A stretch of DNA of 64,000 nucleotides. Source: Tupaia tana (taxonomy: Eukaryota; Chordata; Mammalia; Scandentia; Tupaiidae). Position numbers and translations under genes: made by a program. The notes beneath the pieces were generated by a model, which made no database searches, was not told the DNA's origin, and was given only the letters and a program-made list of their open reading frames with translations. The stretch is from positions 62,001 through 126,000 of the forward strand of contig JAKSZU010000326.1 of NCBI GenBank assembly GCA_026018925.1. The letters run 5' to 3'. Positions 42,266-53,993 of the stretch are shown piece after piece (positions within the stretch are counted from its first letter, which is position 1; every line of letters starts with the position of its first letter).

Positions 42266-44847
42266 ATCAAAGTGACAAAAAATACGTAAAGAGATTTAGA
42301 ACCTAAATGATACCATAACTCAGATGAACTTCACAGATATCTGTAGAACTTTCCACCCCAAAAAAACACAAAATATACAGTTTTCTCAACCCTGCATATT
42401 ACCTTCTTGAAGGTTGACCACATGGCAGGGCACAAAACCAGCCTTTACAGATTCAAAAGCATAGAAACTATATCTAGTATCTTCTCCAACCATAATGGAA
42501 TTAAACTTGATATTAATCTCAGAAGAACCCTCAATAATAAACAAATACATGGAAACTAAATAATCTACTTCTGAATGACTTTATGACTACCAAAGAGATT
42601 AGACTGAAATGAAAATATTCATGGAAACAAATGATAATGAGAGCATGAGATTCCATAATCTATGGGACATTGCAAAAACAGTCATAAAAGGAAAGTTCAT
42701 AGCAATTAGTGTGCAGAAGAAAAAGAGGGAAAGGTGGCAAAAGGACAACCTAACAACGTGCCTCCAGGAATTAGAAATACAACAATGAAAAATCCATAAA
42801 ATGCCAGGAGAAAAGAAATAATAAATATTTGAAAAGAAGTAAATAAAATAGAAAATAAATGAATTAAACAGAAAATAAATGAAAGCAAAACTGGTTCTTT
42901 GAAAAGACAATATTGACACACCATTACCAAGACTGACTAAGAAGTAGAGAAAAAGGAATCAGAAAAATCAAATTAACAATGAATCGAGCAACATTACAAC
43001 AGACATAATAAAAATACAAAATATTTTTAGAGGATAATATGAGTGACTATACACCAACAGAGAAGAAAACCTGGATGAGATGGACAAAATCCTGGACAAC
43101 ATTTCTTCATGATTAAGACTCTCAGTAAAATTGGCATGGAAGGATCATTTCTCAGCATAATAACAGCCATCGATGAAAAATCTACAGCTAACATTATACT
43201 GAATGGGGAAAAGCTGGAAGCTTTTCCACTAAAAACTGATACAAGACAAGGCTGCCCACTCTCTCCACTCCTATTCAATATAGCACTGGAAATCCTAGCC
43301 AATGTGCTCAGACAAGAGAATGAAATAAAAGGCATTCCAGTAGGGAAAAAAAGAGTTGAAATTATCTAGGTTTGCCAATGACATGATTGTATATATAGAA
43401 GACCCAGTAGTATCTGTGAAAAAAACTTCCTAAAATAATAAATGCATACAGTAAAGTGGCAGGATACAAAATTAACTTGCAAAAATTTATAGCATTTCTA
43501 TATATAAACAACAAGCAGACAGAGACAGAACTGAAGAAAGTAATCCCATTTACCATAGCCACAAAAGAATAAAATACACAGGAATAAAACTAACAAATGG
43601 AGTCAAAGACCTCTATGAGGAAAATTATGAAAATCTTAAAAAGGTAATTTTAAATGACACACAAAAATGGAAGGACATTCCATGTTCCTAGATTGGAAGA
43701 ACTAATATAATCATAATGGGAATCCTACCCAAATTAATCTACATATTTAATGCAATGCCAATAAAATTACGAGACATGCTTCACAAATCTAGAAAACACA
43801 ATCATAGATTTTTTTTCTGGGACCATAAGAGACCACATATTGACAAAGACATCCTACACAGAAAGTATGGAGTGGGTGCCATCTCACTCCCTGACCTCAA
43901 AATATATTACAAAGCTGTGACAGTCAAAGAAGCCTGATATTGGCACAAAAGCAAACATGAGGGCCAATGGAGCACAATAGAGCACCAGAAATAAACCACA
44001 AAATATGCAATCAACTGATCTTTGACAAGGGGTGCCAGTCAATCCAGTGAGAAAAGGAAAACCTCTTTAGCAAATGGTGCTGGAAAAACTGGGTATCCGT
44101 CTGCAAAAAGATTAATTTGAACCCCTATCTGTAACTGTTAACAAAAATCAACTTGAAGTGGATTAAAGATCTAAACCTAACACTGCAAACTATAAAACTT
44201 CTGGTGGAAAACACTGGGAAAACTCTGGGAGACACTGAGGTAGACAAAGACTTCTTAAGACCCCCCAAAGCACAGGCAACAATCCACAAAATAGACAGGT
44301 GGGATTACATCAGATTAAAGTTTCTGCACAGTGGAGGATACATAGTTAGTATGAATTGACAACTCTCATAATTGTAGAAAATTTTTGTAAACTAGATAAA
44401 GTACCTATAACCACAGTACACAGGGAACTCAAGCAGCTTACATGGAAGAAAATGATTAACCCAATTAAAAGATGGGAAAATGAGCTGGAAAAAAAATTTT
44501 AAAAACTCTCTAAGGAAGACATACGAACAGCCAAAAAGCATATGAGAAAACTTGCTTGCCATCCCTCATCATAAGGGAGATGCAAATCAAAACTACAATG
44601 AGATAACTACCTAACCCCAGTAAGAAGGTTAAGATTAAAAAAAAAAAATGATAAATTCTGGCAGGGATGTGGTGAAAGGGGAACACTCCTACACTATTGG
44701 TGGGAATGTAAATTTGTTCAGCCACTGTGGAGAACAATATAGAGGTTCCTTCAAATAGAACTACCACAGGATCCAGCAATTCCACTCCTGGGTAACTATC
44801 CAAAGGACAAGAGAATGCTCAGTTGGAAAAGTGCTTGCACAACTTTT

Positions 44848-45117
44848 TATTTATTTATTTATTTATTGGAGAGGTTTTTCACTACAGGGTGTGTGTGCTC
44901 GCCAGAGAGACAGAGAGAGACAGAAAGACAGAAAGTGAGAAATCACCCCCCGGGGGGATGGCCATGCCACAATCCCTTCTCCTCTATTCTCCTCTCAGGA
45001 TCTTGGGCACACATGCACACTCACCTGGCATGAGTTTAAGCCACTGCGTCCAAGACTCAAACCGTGGTTGACTACATGAGAGTTCAGCAACATAGCCATT
45101 ATGCTAACTGCTGGTCC
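44848..45117 (-). mobile_element. Young tRNA-derived SINE
   Basis: This copy is in reverse with an ATTTATTTATTT tail. CACAACT occurs before (44839) and after (45119), a short target-site duplication. Confidence 0.88.
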
Positions 45118-45690
45118 CCACAACTATATTTATTGTAACATTATTCACAAGTACTAAGACATGGAACCAACCCAAATGTCCACAAACAGATGAATGGATT
45201 AAAAAAGTGTGGCACATATACTCCATAGAATACTATCCAGCGATAAAAAACAAGACCCTGACATTTGAGAGAAAGTGGACAAACATGAAATGTTTATTGC
45301 TGAGTAAAGCAAATCAGGCTATGAAACAGAGACATTGTATATGTGCACTTAACATATACTGATCGTCTACACTCTATGGTAGAGATGGAAAGACTAAAGG
45401 ACATAAAAGCATTGAAAATTCTTATGGACCCTGGGGACACAGTGGAAAGAAAGTGGGAGTGGGGAAGAGTGCAGGAAGGGAAATTTGGGGAAAAATGGAG
45501 AAGTAAGACATTTGTGTGACATAGATATGGTTTGTTGCCTGTTGATGGTGTCGTGTAGAGTATTCTCAACTCTCCTGGTATGTAGGGTATATCATGTTGA
45601 GTAAAATCTCTTTACAATCTAAATGATGTATAGTGATCAAATGCATAAATAATAACACATAATAATAATAATAATTTTTAAAAATAATTA

Positions 45691-46244
45691 AATTACTGTG
45701 GTAGCCTCTTCCACCACCATCAAACTATGTATTTTTTATTATAATCAAAGTATAAGCTTATACTGTGAAATGAACACAGTATAAAATAGTTATACATACC
45801 CTTCAGTGAATTTTGACTGGTGTATTGTGACAGGTGCATAACCAGGCACCTGTGAAGATATAGTACTTTCCACCATGCTAGAGTATAACACTCTCCCATT
45901 CCTCCTGCAGCAATTGAAGAATACCCAGGAAAATCCCAACTTAGTTCCTCCTATCCTCTCAGTTCACACGGAACTGTGACCAAGCATGTGGGGGTTTTCC
46001 CCAAATGAAGCAAGCTGTTAGTTCTGTGGCTGACACCAACTGGGTATCTACTCTTTCATTTCAGTTCTAACATCTACTTGGAGATTGTTTCATATTTCAT
46101 GGTTTGAGGGGTCTTTCTTTCTCCAAGACTGATCACCCCCACACATGCTGACCATATGCTGTGAGGGTTAAGGAAGCTTAACCCACATAACTGACCACAC
46201 AGTTTGAATCCTGAATCTGGTGGCTTAAAAATAGGCTGGACATG
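45691..46244. other. Old, unclassified repeat-like DNA
   Basis: 45770-45880 resembles an ancient L1 or MER-type relic (CAGTGAATTTTGACTGGTGT). The rest is not recognised, and there are no open frames of interest. Confidence 0.35.
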
Positions 46245-46513
46245 GGAACCAGCAGTTAGCGTAATGGCTATGTCTCTGGACTCCCACGTAGTCGACCGCG
46301 GTTCGCGTCTCGGACCCGGTGGCTTACAACTCACGCCGGGCGCGTGTGCGTGCGTGCCCAAGATCCCGAGAGGAGAATGGAGGAGAAGGGATTGCGGCGT
46401 GACCATCCCCCCTGGGGGGTGATTTCTCGCTTTCTGTCTCTCTGTCTCTCTCTGTCTGTCTGGCGAGCGCACGCGCCCTATAGCAAGAAAAACCTATCCA
46501 AAAAAAAAAAAAA
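46245..46513 (+). mobile_element. Very young tRNA-derived SINE, near consensus
   Basis: Most CpG sites of the family are still CG in this copy (CGCGGTTCGCG, GGCGCGTGTGCGTGCG, GCGAGCGCACGCGCCC). AAAATAGGCTGGACATG flanks it exactly (46228-46244 and 46514-46530), a 17-base target-site duplication. Confidence 0.95.
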
Positions 46514-46530
46514 AAAATAGGCTGGACATG

Positions 46531-47129
46531 TGTGTGTGCCTGCCCCACATCCTGACAGAGTGCAGAAATGAAGGAGAAAGGATCGTGGTTTTTCCCAAGC
46601 TTCATTGGGGTGTCTTTTGCCCTCCCTGTTTTCTCTCACCTCTTGAATGGTCAGTATATTCAATAAATACTTACTGAGTCCTTACTGTGGCCAAACATTA
46701 TACTGGATAATTGTGAAGAAAAGGAGATAGTCATTTCCTTATTCAATAACTGAGCACAAGCTAGTGAATCATTTTACCATGGCCTCATTATTTCATTTGA
46801 AGTGTATTATTCATAACCATATTTTAAATAGTTTATATTATAATGTAATTATACAAACCACTATACTATCTAACATAATTATTTTTTAACTATCTGCCGT
46901 TTAATAATATCCATATTTGTTTCCATCCCATTAATACAAATAATGAGAAAAATAATTTATTAATCTGTAATAAACTAGATTTATTGTGCAGTGACTAATA
47001 TACTAGAGCTGTATTTAAATTTTAACTCTGCCTCATCAAATACATATTGGGAAATAATCTTCAAAATAAGTACTTAACCTGTTTTTTCTCTCTCTCATTA
47101 GCATATGCACCCTATAAAAGTTTTCTTCC
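46531..47129. other. Unassigned AT-rich DNA
   Basis: I see no gene or clear repeat here. Confidence 0.3.
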
Positions 47130-47420
47130 CCCTTCATCAGATGGCAGGTGAAATTTTCAGGTGGCTTTTATGTAGATTTCTGACCTATCAGCTCTATGTC
47201 AGAGTTGACAGTCCCTTCCTTGGGTTGGGTCCGATTAATTTGCTAGAGCAGCTTACAGAACTGAGGATAATACTTTTGTGTTCTGGTTTACTATAAAGGA
47301 TATTACACAAGATACAGGAAACTGAGGATCAAGAGAGGCAGAAAGTGTGTCAACCTGCAAAAGACTGCTGTAGCTGAGTAAGTAAAGCAGAATTTATTTG
47401 GTCCAGGGTTACGACACTCA
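47130..47420 (-). mobile_element. Ancient LTR-like repeat, inverted relative of 28475-28630
   Basis: The shared core is ATTAATTTGCTAGAGCAGCT and ACTATAAAGGATATTACACA. It is an old, broken relic, and the family is not resolved. Confidence 0.4.
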
Positions 47421-47479
47421 TCTGAGCACTACAAAACCCAAGTTGTCCCCAATAATGTGAATCAGTCTGTATAAGTCAA

Positions 47480-47640
47480 GAGAATCTCTCCATCTCCAAA
47501 TTCTTATTTGAATCAAACTCACAAAGTCCTTTCTTCCATACAAGGTGACATGTTTGCCATTTCTGAGGATTAGGAGGAGGTCAGCTTTGGGGAGATGATT
47601 GTTCTGTCATCCACAAGAACTAATATGCTCAACAGACAGA
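47480..47640 (-). mobile_element. Ancient MaLR/MLT1-like LTR fossil
   Basis: The reverse complement matches the relic at 27645-28380. It is old and broken. Confidence 0.45.
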
Positions 47641-47869
47641 TCAAGAGCTGGCCCTGTAGGGGTTTTACTTACAAATATGGAGGTAAATGCCCCACAAAGT
47701 TGCTAAAGGAATTAGTAGTCATAGCCTCATGAAAATGCGCCAAGATGGGGTTGGCACAGCCAAGGGATTGTTACTTTTGTTATTAACCTTGTGATACTTT
47801 ATATGCATCTAGTGCTGTTATAATGAATAGAATGCCATTGTTAGTCTCAGCTCACATGTAACAAGTTGG

Positions 47870-48145
47870 ATATAGGTGCAACTCCAGAACTTGTACATCA
47901 TGGTGTACATATGGCTATGCACACTGTGTCCACTGAATTGTATACTTGAAATTTACCAAGAAGGTAGATCTTAAGTGTCCTCACCACACACAGAAAACTA
48001 CGTGAGGATGGAGATGTGTTGATTAGCTTGATTATGGCCATCATTTCACAATTGGTACCTGTTTCAAATCATTGGGTTGTGCATCTTAAATATGTTTGTA
48101 TTTGTCAATTCTACTTCAGTAAAACTGGAAAAAATGTTTTTTAAA
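47870..48145 (+). mobile_element. Ancient L1 3' end (L1MB-like)
   Basis: It contains TTAGCTTGATTATGGCCATC, ATTTCACAATTGGTACCTGT and TTTGTCAATTCTACTTCAGT, characteristic of old eutherian L1 3'UTRs, followed by a short A-rich tail. Confidence 0.62.
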
Positions 48146-48149
48146 GGTG

Positions 48150-48685
48150 AAGTTCTGAAGTCAATGTTTTTCAGCATATTTATCCTTAGGTCTTCGGGAT
48201 ATTGGATGCACAGCCAGGTGGGGACCGCCTTTCTCATCCTGAAATATTGAGCACCAGGCCACCTCCTCCAGAGAGCCTGCCCTAACCTCTCACTCTCCTC
48301 AGCTGAGAGCAGGGACTATCTCAGTGAGGACCGGCCACATTTGTGAGCATTTTTTGTTCTTATTTTCCCAGGCTCCATGACAGCTCATCACTAAGATTCA
48401 GTGACACCTTCTTACTCCTTCCTCTTAGCCTAGCAATGGGACCATCTTCCTGGTTGCTCAACCTAAGCCCTTCACTATCCCTTGTCCAAGCCCCTATCCC
48501 AGCCCACAGCTCAGAAAACTGCCTTCATCCAGGTGTATTCTTCACACCTTTTGGGATGAAGGGTTCTTTTTGGAACCTGCCTGACACATTATGCAAGAGG
48601 CTCCATGGCTGCAATCAATAATAGAAGACACCTGGCTTTACCTTCCTCTTCTCCCTCCCCCACTGCCCTATAAAAGAATAAACCT
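48150..48685. other. Unassigned, low-repeat DNA
   Basis: I see no recognisable repeat. The 92-codon frame at 48343-48621 has no known domain. No gene call is justified. Confidence 0.3.
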
Positions 48686-48940
48686 GGGGGACCAGCAGTT
48701 GGTGTAATGGCTATGTCGCTGGACTCTCATGTAGTGAACCGCAGTTCAAGTCCCGGACCCAGTGGCTTAAACTCACACCAGGCATGTGTGCATGCATGCC
48801 CAAAATCCCAAAAGGAGAAAGGAGGAGAAGGGATTGCAGTGTGGTCATCCCGCTGGGGGGTGATTTCTAGCTTTCCGTCTCAGGTCTCTCTCTGTCTTTC
48901 TGGTGAGTGCATGCACCCCATAGCAAAATAAATAAATAAA
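48686..48940 (+). mobile_element. Young tRNA-derived SINE
   Basis: A long-family copy with moderate decay. AATAAACCTGGG flanks it (48677-48688 and 48949-48960). Confidence 0.9.
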
Positions 48941-48960
48941 TAATAAACAATAAACCTGGG

Positions 48961-49232
48961 AATGGCTCAGGGCCGCCACCATCTCCATCAAAGACATCCA
49001 GATTGTCCAATCCACACTTTCTTTACTTATGTGTATGTGTCTTTGTTTTTTCACCTCTGCTTCCACTTGGGGTTCTACGTCCCTTTGCCCCACAGTCCAG
49101 GACAGATGTGCAATTGTCTTTCCAACTGAATGTTTTCCTGTCCTTTGAGTAATTACCCAGGAATGAGATTACTAGGTTGTGTGGTAGTTCAGAATTGGTA
49201 ACTCCCTTAATATGCATCATAAGAATCACTAT
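48961..49232 (-). mobile_element. Ancient L1 relic
   Basis: 49130-49230 reads as minus-strand L1 ORF2/3'UTR (GAGTAATTACCCAGGAATGAG). Confidence 0.5.
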
Positions 49233-49234
49233 TA

Positions 49235-49380
49235 CTGGGGCCAGCGTGCAATATGATCGTTAGGGTACTGGACTCACACATGACCACAATTTGAGTCCCA
49301 GACCTGATGGCTTGCTTTCTCACTTTCCCTCTCTCTGTCTCTGTCTGGTCCAATTAAAAAATAATAATAATTTTTTAAAA
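49235..49380 (+). mobile_element. Older short tRNA-derived SINE
   Basis: The head is GGGGCCAGCGTGCAATATGATCG, with a CT-rich tract and AATTAAAAAATAATAATAAT tail. Confidence 0.75.
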
Positions 49381-49394
49381 ATAATTCTACAAAA

Positions 49395-49830
49395 ATTACT
49401 ATATCTGCTTATAGCTGGATAAATGGAGGCACAGAGAGGCAGTGTCACTTGACCAAGGTCATACAGCCACTGCACAACAGTACCAGGATTCAAACCTAGA
49501 CTTTTTTTTTTGGAGAGGTTTTTGCTGTAGGGCGTGTGTGCTCGCCAGACAGACAGAGAGAGACAAAGAGACAGAAAGTGAGAAATCATCCCCCAAGGGG
49601 GGATGGCCATGCTGCACTCCCTTCTCCTCCATTCTTCTCTCGGGATCTTGGGCACGCACCCACACGCACCCGGCATGAGTTTTAAGCCACCGGGTCCGGG
49701 ACTGGAACCGTGGTCAACTACGTGGGAGTCCAGCGACATAGCCATTACGCTAACTGCTGGTCCCTCAAACCTAGACAATTTGATACCAGTAGCTATGCAG
49801 TTAACACTCTTGTGTCTTTTGACCTTGGTA
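49395..49830 (-). mobile_element. MIR SINE relic, split by a young SINE
   Basis: The sequence GGCACAGAGAGGCAGTGTCAC, CCAAGGTCATACAGCCACTG and AGGATTCAAACCTAGAC is the antisense MIR core. It continues after the young SINE at 49767. Confidence 0.72.
49502..49766 (-). mobile_element. Young tRNA-derived SINE inside the MIR
   Basis: CAAACCTAGAC flanks it (49491-49501 and 49767-49777). Confidence 0.92.
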
Positions 49831-50204
49831 AAATTTCTCCAGAACCTGTCATATGATGTGATACAGGCAATAAATGCCAGAAAAGTTATAAAATTGAAGT
49901 GCTTAGCTTGGACTGGTGTAGTCAAGAATGGGAATCATTACTATGGAAAATAAAGATTGAGAGATGGCAGAAAGGTGGAATTATAAATAAGTGCCACTTT
50001 AGGCACAGAAGCAGTGGGCAGGAAAGAGCTGAGAGAGACAACTAATCAGATTAAGTTAATTACTAGCAGCTGCCAGGGGAGATACATAAAGTTTGGTATG
50101 ACCAATACCACTGTATTGTTCTTAGTTCTTCACTTGGTCAGCTTCTGGACAAAGCCATGGGTTTCCTGGCTCCTCACTCTTCCCAGTCACCAATAAAAAT
50201 AGTA
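49831..50204. other. Unassigned
   Basis: I see no gene or recognisable repeat here. Confidence 0.3.
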
Positions 50205-50370
50205 CAAATTAAGACAGCAGATAGCACGGTGGTTAAGGCTCTGGATTCCCACATAGCTGACAACTATTGGAGTCCTAGACCTGGTAGCTTGAAAATCACT
50301 CTTGTGTTTTAATCAAACATGTATATTGATTAAAAAACAAACAAATAAACAAACAAACAAACAAAAACAA
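50205..50370 (+). mobile_element. Older short tRNA-derived SINE
   Basis: The head carries GCACGGTGGTTAAGGCTCTGG, and the tail is an AACAAACA-rich run. Confidence 0.72.
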
Positions 50371-50379
50371 AACAAGAAT

Positions 50380-50545
50380 GGGGCCTAGCAAGGCTTATGA
50401 TTAGTAAGGCACTGGACTCCCACATGGTGGACCACAGTTCAAGTCCCTAACTTAACAGCTTGCTTTCTCATTCTCTCTCTCTCTCTCTGGTCAAACTGAA
50501 GAATAACAATAATAGATCAAATTAAATAAATAATTATTTTTTAAA
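50380..50545 (+). mobile_element. Older short tRNA-derived SINE
   Basis: The head is GGGGCCTAGCAAGG... AAGGCACTGGACTCCC with B box AGTTCAAGTCC, a CT run and an A/T tail. Confidence 0.78.
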
Positions 50546-51150
50546 AAAGAAGAAAATAAGTTCTCAATTCAAAAATTTAGAAAATGGACAATGAACTAAA
50601 CCAATGACAATATCAAATAAAACTGCATATATATTTCTCCTTAACCCAACAGTCCTACTTCTGGGCATTTATTCTGAAGAAATGTTAATGAAGAACACAA
50701 AAATGTATATGTACAAAAACTCAATGCAGGACTATTTATAATTTAAAAGTAGAATGTAGGTATTTTAAGAAGCTAGGCAGGACCAGCAGCTAGTGTAACG
50801 GCTATGTCGCTGAACTCCCATGTAGTCGAACGCGGTTTGAGTCCCGGACCAGGTGGCTTAAACTCACGCCGGGCACATGTATGTGTGTGTGCCCAAGATC
50901 CCAAGAGGAGAATGGAGGAGAAGGAATTGCGGCATGGCCATCCCCCCCCCCAGGGGTGATTTTTTGCTCTCTGTCTCTCTGTCTCTCTCTCTTTTTCTGG
51001 AAACACACGTGTCCTATAGCAAAAATCTCTCCCAAAAAGAAAAAAAAAAAAAACGAAGCTGTGGCAAACAATGGAGTACTATGCAACTGTAAAAAAATAA
51101 TTAGGAGGATGATCTTTGTGAACTAACATAGAGTGATTTTAGGGATATAT
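50546..51150 (+). mobile_element. Ancient L1 ORF2 C-terminal relic
   Basis: 50640-50760 (CCAACAGTCCTACTTCTGGGCA, ATTTATAATTTAAAAGTAGA) and 51055-51150 flank a young SINE. Confidence 0.6.
50779..51045 (+). mobile_element. Young tRNA-derived SINE
   Basis: A long-family copy. AAGAAGCTAGGC precedes it and AACGAAGCTGTGGC follows, a diverged target-site duplication. Confidence 0.88.
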
Positions 51151-51154
51151 GAAG

Positions 51155-53080
51155 TGAAAAAGTGACTCCAACCCATTTTTGGTTCCTGATTGCATGGACT
51201 AACTTTTCCAGCCCTTCACTTTTAGTCTATGTATGTTTTTATCCATGACGTGTGTTTCTTGCAGGCAGCACATAGAGGGGTTCTGTTTTTTTTTTGTTGT
51301 TGTTTTTAATCCATTATCAGTCTGAGTCTCGTGATTGGAGAATTTAATCCATTAACATTCAACGTTATCATCAATATTTCTGGACTTCTACCTACCATTC
51401 AGTTTGGCCATTTTCTTGTTTTTGTTTTCTCTTATTCTGTCTGTTTTTAGTTTTCCTAGTATAGCTCTCACTTCAGAACTTTTTGAATTTTGGTCTAATT
51501 CTGGTAAATATTTTCAGATTTTGTTTATCTGAGGATGTTTTTATCTTTTCTTACCATTTGAAGGATAATCTTGCTGGTATAGTAGTCTTGGTTGAAATTG
51601 TTTTATTAAGATTTTGAATATATTTTCCCTTCCATTCCTTGCTTGCATTGTTTCTGGTGAAAGGTCCAATGTTATCCTGATAGGATAACCTTTGTAGGTA
51701 ACTTGACATTTCTCTCTTGCCAATTTTAGTATCTTGTCTTTTTCTGTGGTTTTGGTCAATCTGGGTATGATGTGCTGTGAAGATCTTGGATTGATTTCAT
51801 TTGGGTTCTTTGCATTTATGGAATCTGAATGTTTGCTCCTCTAGGTTTAGAAAGTTTTCTTCTAGGATTTTGCAGAATAGATTATCAATGCTGTTATTAG
51901 TTTTTTCACCATCTGGGATATGATTATCCAGATGTTTAGACATTTAATTGTATCTAGTATTTCTTGGATATTCTGTCTCTCTCTTTTGGTTATTTTCTCA
52001 TTATTTTTGGTGATTTTTTTTCTGTTAGAAGTTTTGTCTTCTACATTTGAATTTTGATTTTCTGCATGATCTAATCTGCTTTTAATACTTTTTAAAAAGA
52101 ATTATTTATTTTATTTTATTTATTCATTCATTTATTTTAATTTTACCAGAGAGAGACACACAGAGAGAGGGAAAGTGAGAAAGTAAGCCACCGGTCTGGG
52201 AATCAAACCGTGGTCAGTCTTGTGGGAGTGTCCACAGTACCCTAACCACCACATCACCTGCTGGCTCCTGCTTTTAATATTTTTGAGGGATGTTTTAACT
52301 TCCTGTATTACAGCCTTCTTCTCTAACAGTTACATTTGATTCTTTTTTTATGGTGACTATTTCTTTCAAATTCTGGAAGGACTTCCTTATCTCCTGGAGC
52401 TCATTGTCTCTTTTCTCTCGCATGTTCTGGAGTTTGCAATCTCTTCTCTTGTGTCTTGTTTACTTTTGTCATTACGTATATTCTGAATTCTTTATCTGAC
52501 ATTTCCATGTATTCCATTTTACTGTCCTTACATGATAATTTGTTTTCTTTTGGGAGAGAGATATCTTCTTGGTTTCTCATATTTCTTCTGTCTCTGCTTT
52601 TCTGGTCATATGATGGATTATATGTTTATTCCTAATTTCTTGGAGTTAATTCTGAATGTTCAGATGTATGCAGGAGGAGGCAATCTGCAATCTCTCTGCA
52701 GTTCTTTCTCCCTGATGCTCACCTAGCAACCTGCACTTTTGTTGTTGGAACTGGATATTCCAAAGGCCTCCCAGCTTCTAGAGGACAGGTGCATCTGGGG
52801 CTGAGGTGTGGAGTTTCAACTGAGGAAGACGGAAGTTGTCTGCATGCTTCAGGAAACTATTAACTCTGAAATGGTCAGGAGATAGCAGAAGTCCTAAGGA
52901 GATCTCTGGCCTTGGTTTTCTGATTTCCTTCTGTCATGCAGCAGCCAGGAATCATGGTGGGGAAGAAAGTGAGAGTTCAGAGGCATGTGGGAGGAGATGA
53001 GCCATCCTTTCTCGCAGCTCCATCTGTCTCCCTGCCACTCACTCTGCAGCCTCGGCAGTAATTGTTAACAAATACCAAAC
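51155..53080 (-). mobile_element. Old minus-strand L1: ORF2 start, ORF1 and 5'UTR
   Basis: 51155-51415 aligns in reverse with the ORF2 endonuclease region, 51420-52520 with ORF1 (the 51759-51541 frame holds LKLAREKCQVTYKGYPIRIT) and 52520 to about 53080 is a likely 5'UTR. A short SINE interrupts ORF1. The frames are broken throughout. It abuts a plus-strand L1 relic, so the two lie tail-to-body in opposite orientations. Confidence 0.72.
52100..52275 (-). mobile_element. Older short tRNA-derived SINE
   Basis: It reads in reverse from TTTATTTATTCATTCATTTA to CACCACATCACCTGCTGGCTCC. The repeated flanks CTTTTAATACTTTT and CTTTTAATATTTTT are its target-site duplication. Confidence 0.85.
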
Positions 53081-53174
53081 TCTCTTCAGAAGATTTCTTT
53101 ATTACTATAGTATGGATGAAATGAATTATGAAACTATTTGAAGTACTGGATGATGTACATCAAAAATGTGTTGA

Positions 53175-53230
53175 TGAGGGGCCAGCAGGTAGTGTGGTGT
53201 TTACTGCACTGAACTCCCTCATTGCCAACT
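53175..53230 (+). mobile_element. Head of a short tRNA-derived SINE, cut off at the palindrome edge
   Basis: GGGGCCAGCAGGTAGTGTGGT begins a SINE that stops after GCCAACTGCA. The next bases are the outermost sequence shared by both palindrome arms. Confidence 0.65.
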
Positions 53231-53449
53231 GCAAATGGAGTCAAATCCAAATTCCCCACATTCCCTATAAGGGGCTCCCAGGCCAGCAGAACTGAGTCCC
53301 TGGTAGCGTCTCCAGCATTATTCCAGGACAGCCTCATGCTCTAGTTCACAGGGCTCTCAGATTTTCAGATCCAGCTCTTTCCTGCCTTTGGGATCTTACA
53401 CATTCTGAGTCTCTACGTATTCATGCCCTCTGTCCACTCTTAATACCTC

Positions 53450-53695
53450 CTTTTCATGCTGGCAGGTTTAGCTTACCTGCCACCTCCCCACTCTGGGTAA
53501 GGTTGACCTGCCCTCATTCTCTCTCAGCATCTTTTTAAGCTGTATTGAAATTATTATACTTACTTGTCTACTTAGCTTTTTTCTCTCTCTGCATGTACTT
53601 CTTTGCTGGCAGGGAGACTGTTAGTCACCCTTATTCTCTATCATGCACTCAGCACTAAGTGGGCAGCAGAATAAAGAAAATCTTAGTCAGATGGC
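53450..53695 (+). mobile_element. Possible L2-like relic in the left palindrome arm
   Basis: Its pattern (CTGCCACCTCCCCACTCTGG, TTCTCTCTCAGCATCTTT, then a region near 53600-53640 on a detected length of minus-sense consensus) loosely recalls L2. The right-arm partner is 59465-59700. Confidence 0.35.
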
Positions 53696-53699
53696 CTGC

Positions 53700-53965
53700 A
53701 ACAGGGAAGGAAGGGTGGCATAGTGGTAAAATGTGATGCTCTGTGAAGCTGACCCACATGGGGAATTTTCAATTTCAGATATAGAGACCTCCCTGAGTAC
53801 ACTAGGCATGCATGTGCCCTTAATCTGGGACTGACAGACTAAAACTCAGGTTGTATCCCAGTGTCAGGACTCTGGGGGAGCAGGGGAGTGCTGTCTCTCT
53901 GTCTCTGTCTCTTTCTTAGTGTATTTCTATCACTCATAAAAGAATTAAAATAAACTTAAAAAAAA
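53700..53965 (+). mobile_element. Old tRNA-type SINE shared by both palindrome arms (left copy)
   Basis: It begins GGAAGGGTGGCATAGTGGTAAAA and ends AATTAAAATAAACTTAAAAA. The matching copy in the right arm is 59226-59465 in reverse. Relatives are at 61560-61797 and 62970-63205. Confidence 0.75.
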
Positions 53966-53993
53966 TGGCCCACAACAAAACTATGCACACAGT

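Larger units (their letters stand above)
38840..45690 (+). mobile_element. Older plus-strand L1, nearly full length, with internal deletion and four insertions
   Basis: It has a 5'UTR (about 38840-40250) containing two to three related segments (GGTTGGGCTTCATGGCT near 38873 and GGTCCAGCTTGATGGCT near 38993, each followed by CAGACCC(C)AGTGCTAGTCAG-like sequence). A decayed ORF1 (about 40300-41460) and ORF2 (from about 41508) follow, with a 3'UTR ending in AATAATAATAATAATTTTTA near 45680. Compared with copy B about 520 bp are missing at 43100, from CCTGGACAA to TTCATGATTAAGACTC, removing part of the fingers and palm of the reverse transcriptase. The ZnF region remains around 44655-44720. Insertions are an L1 3' end (39672-40185) and SINEs at 41137, 41999 and 44848. 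No ORF is intact. Confidence 0.85.
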
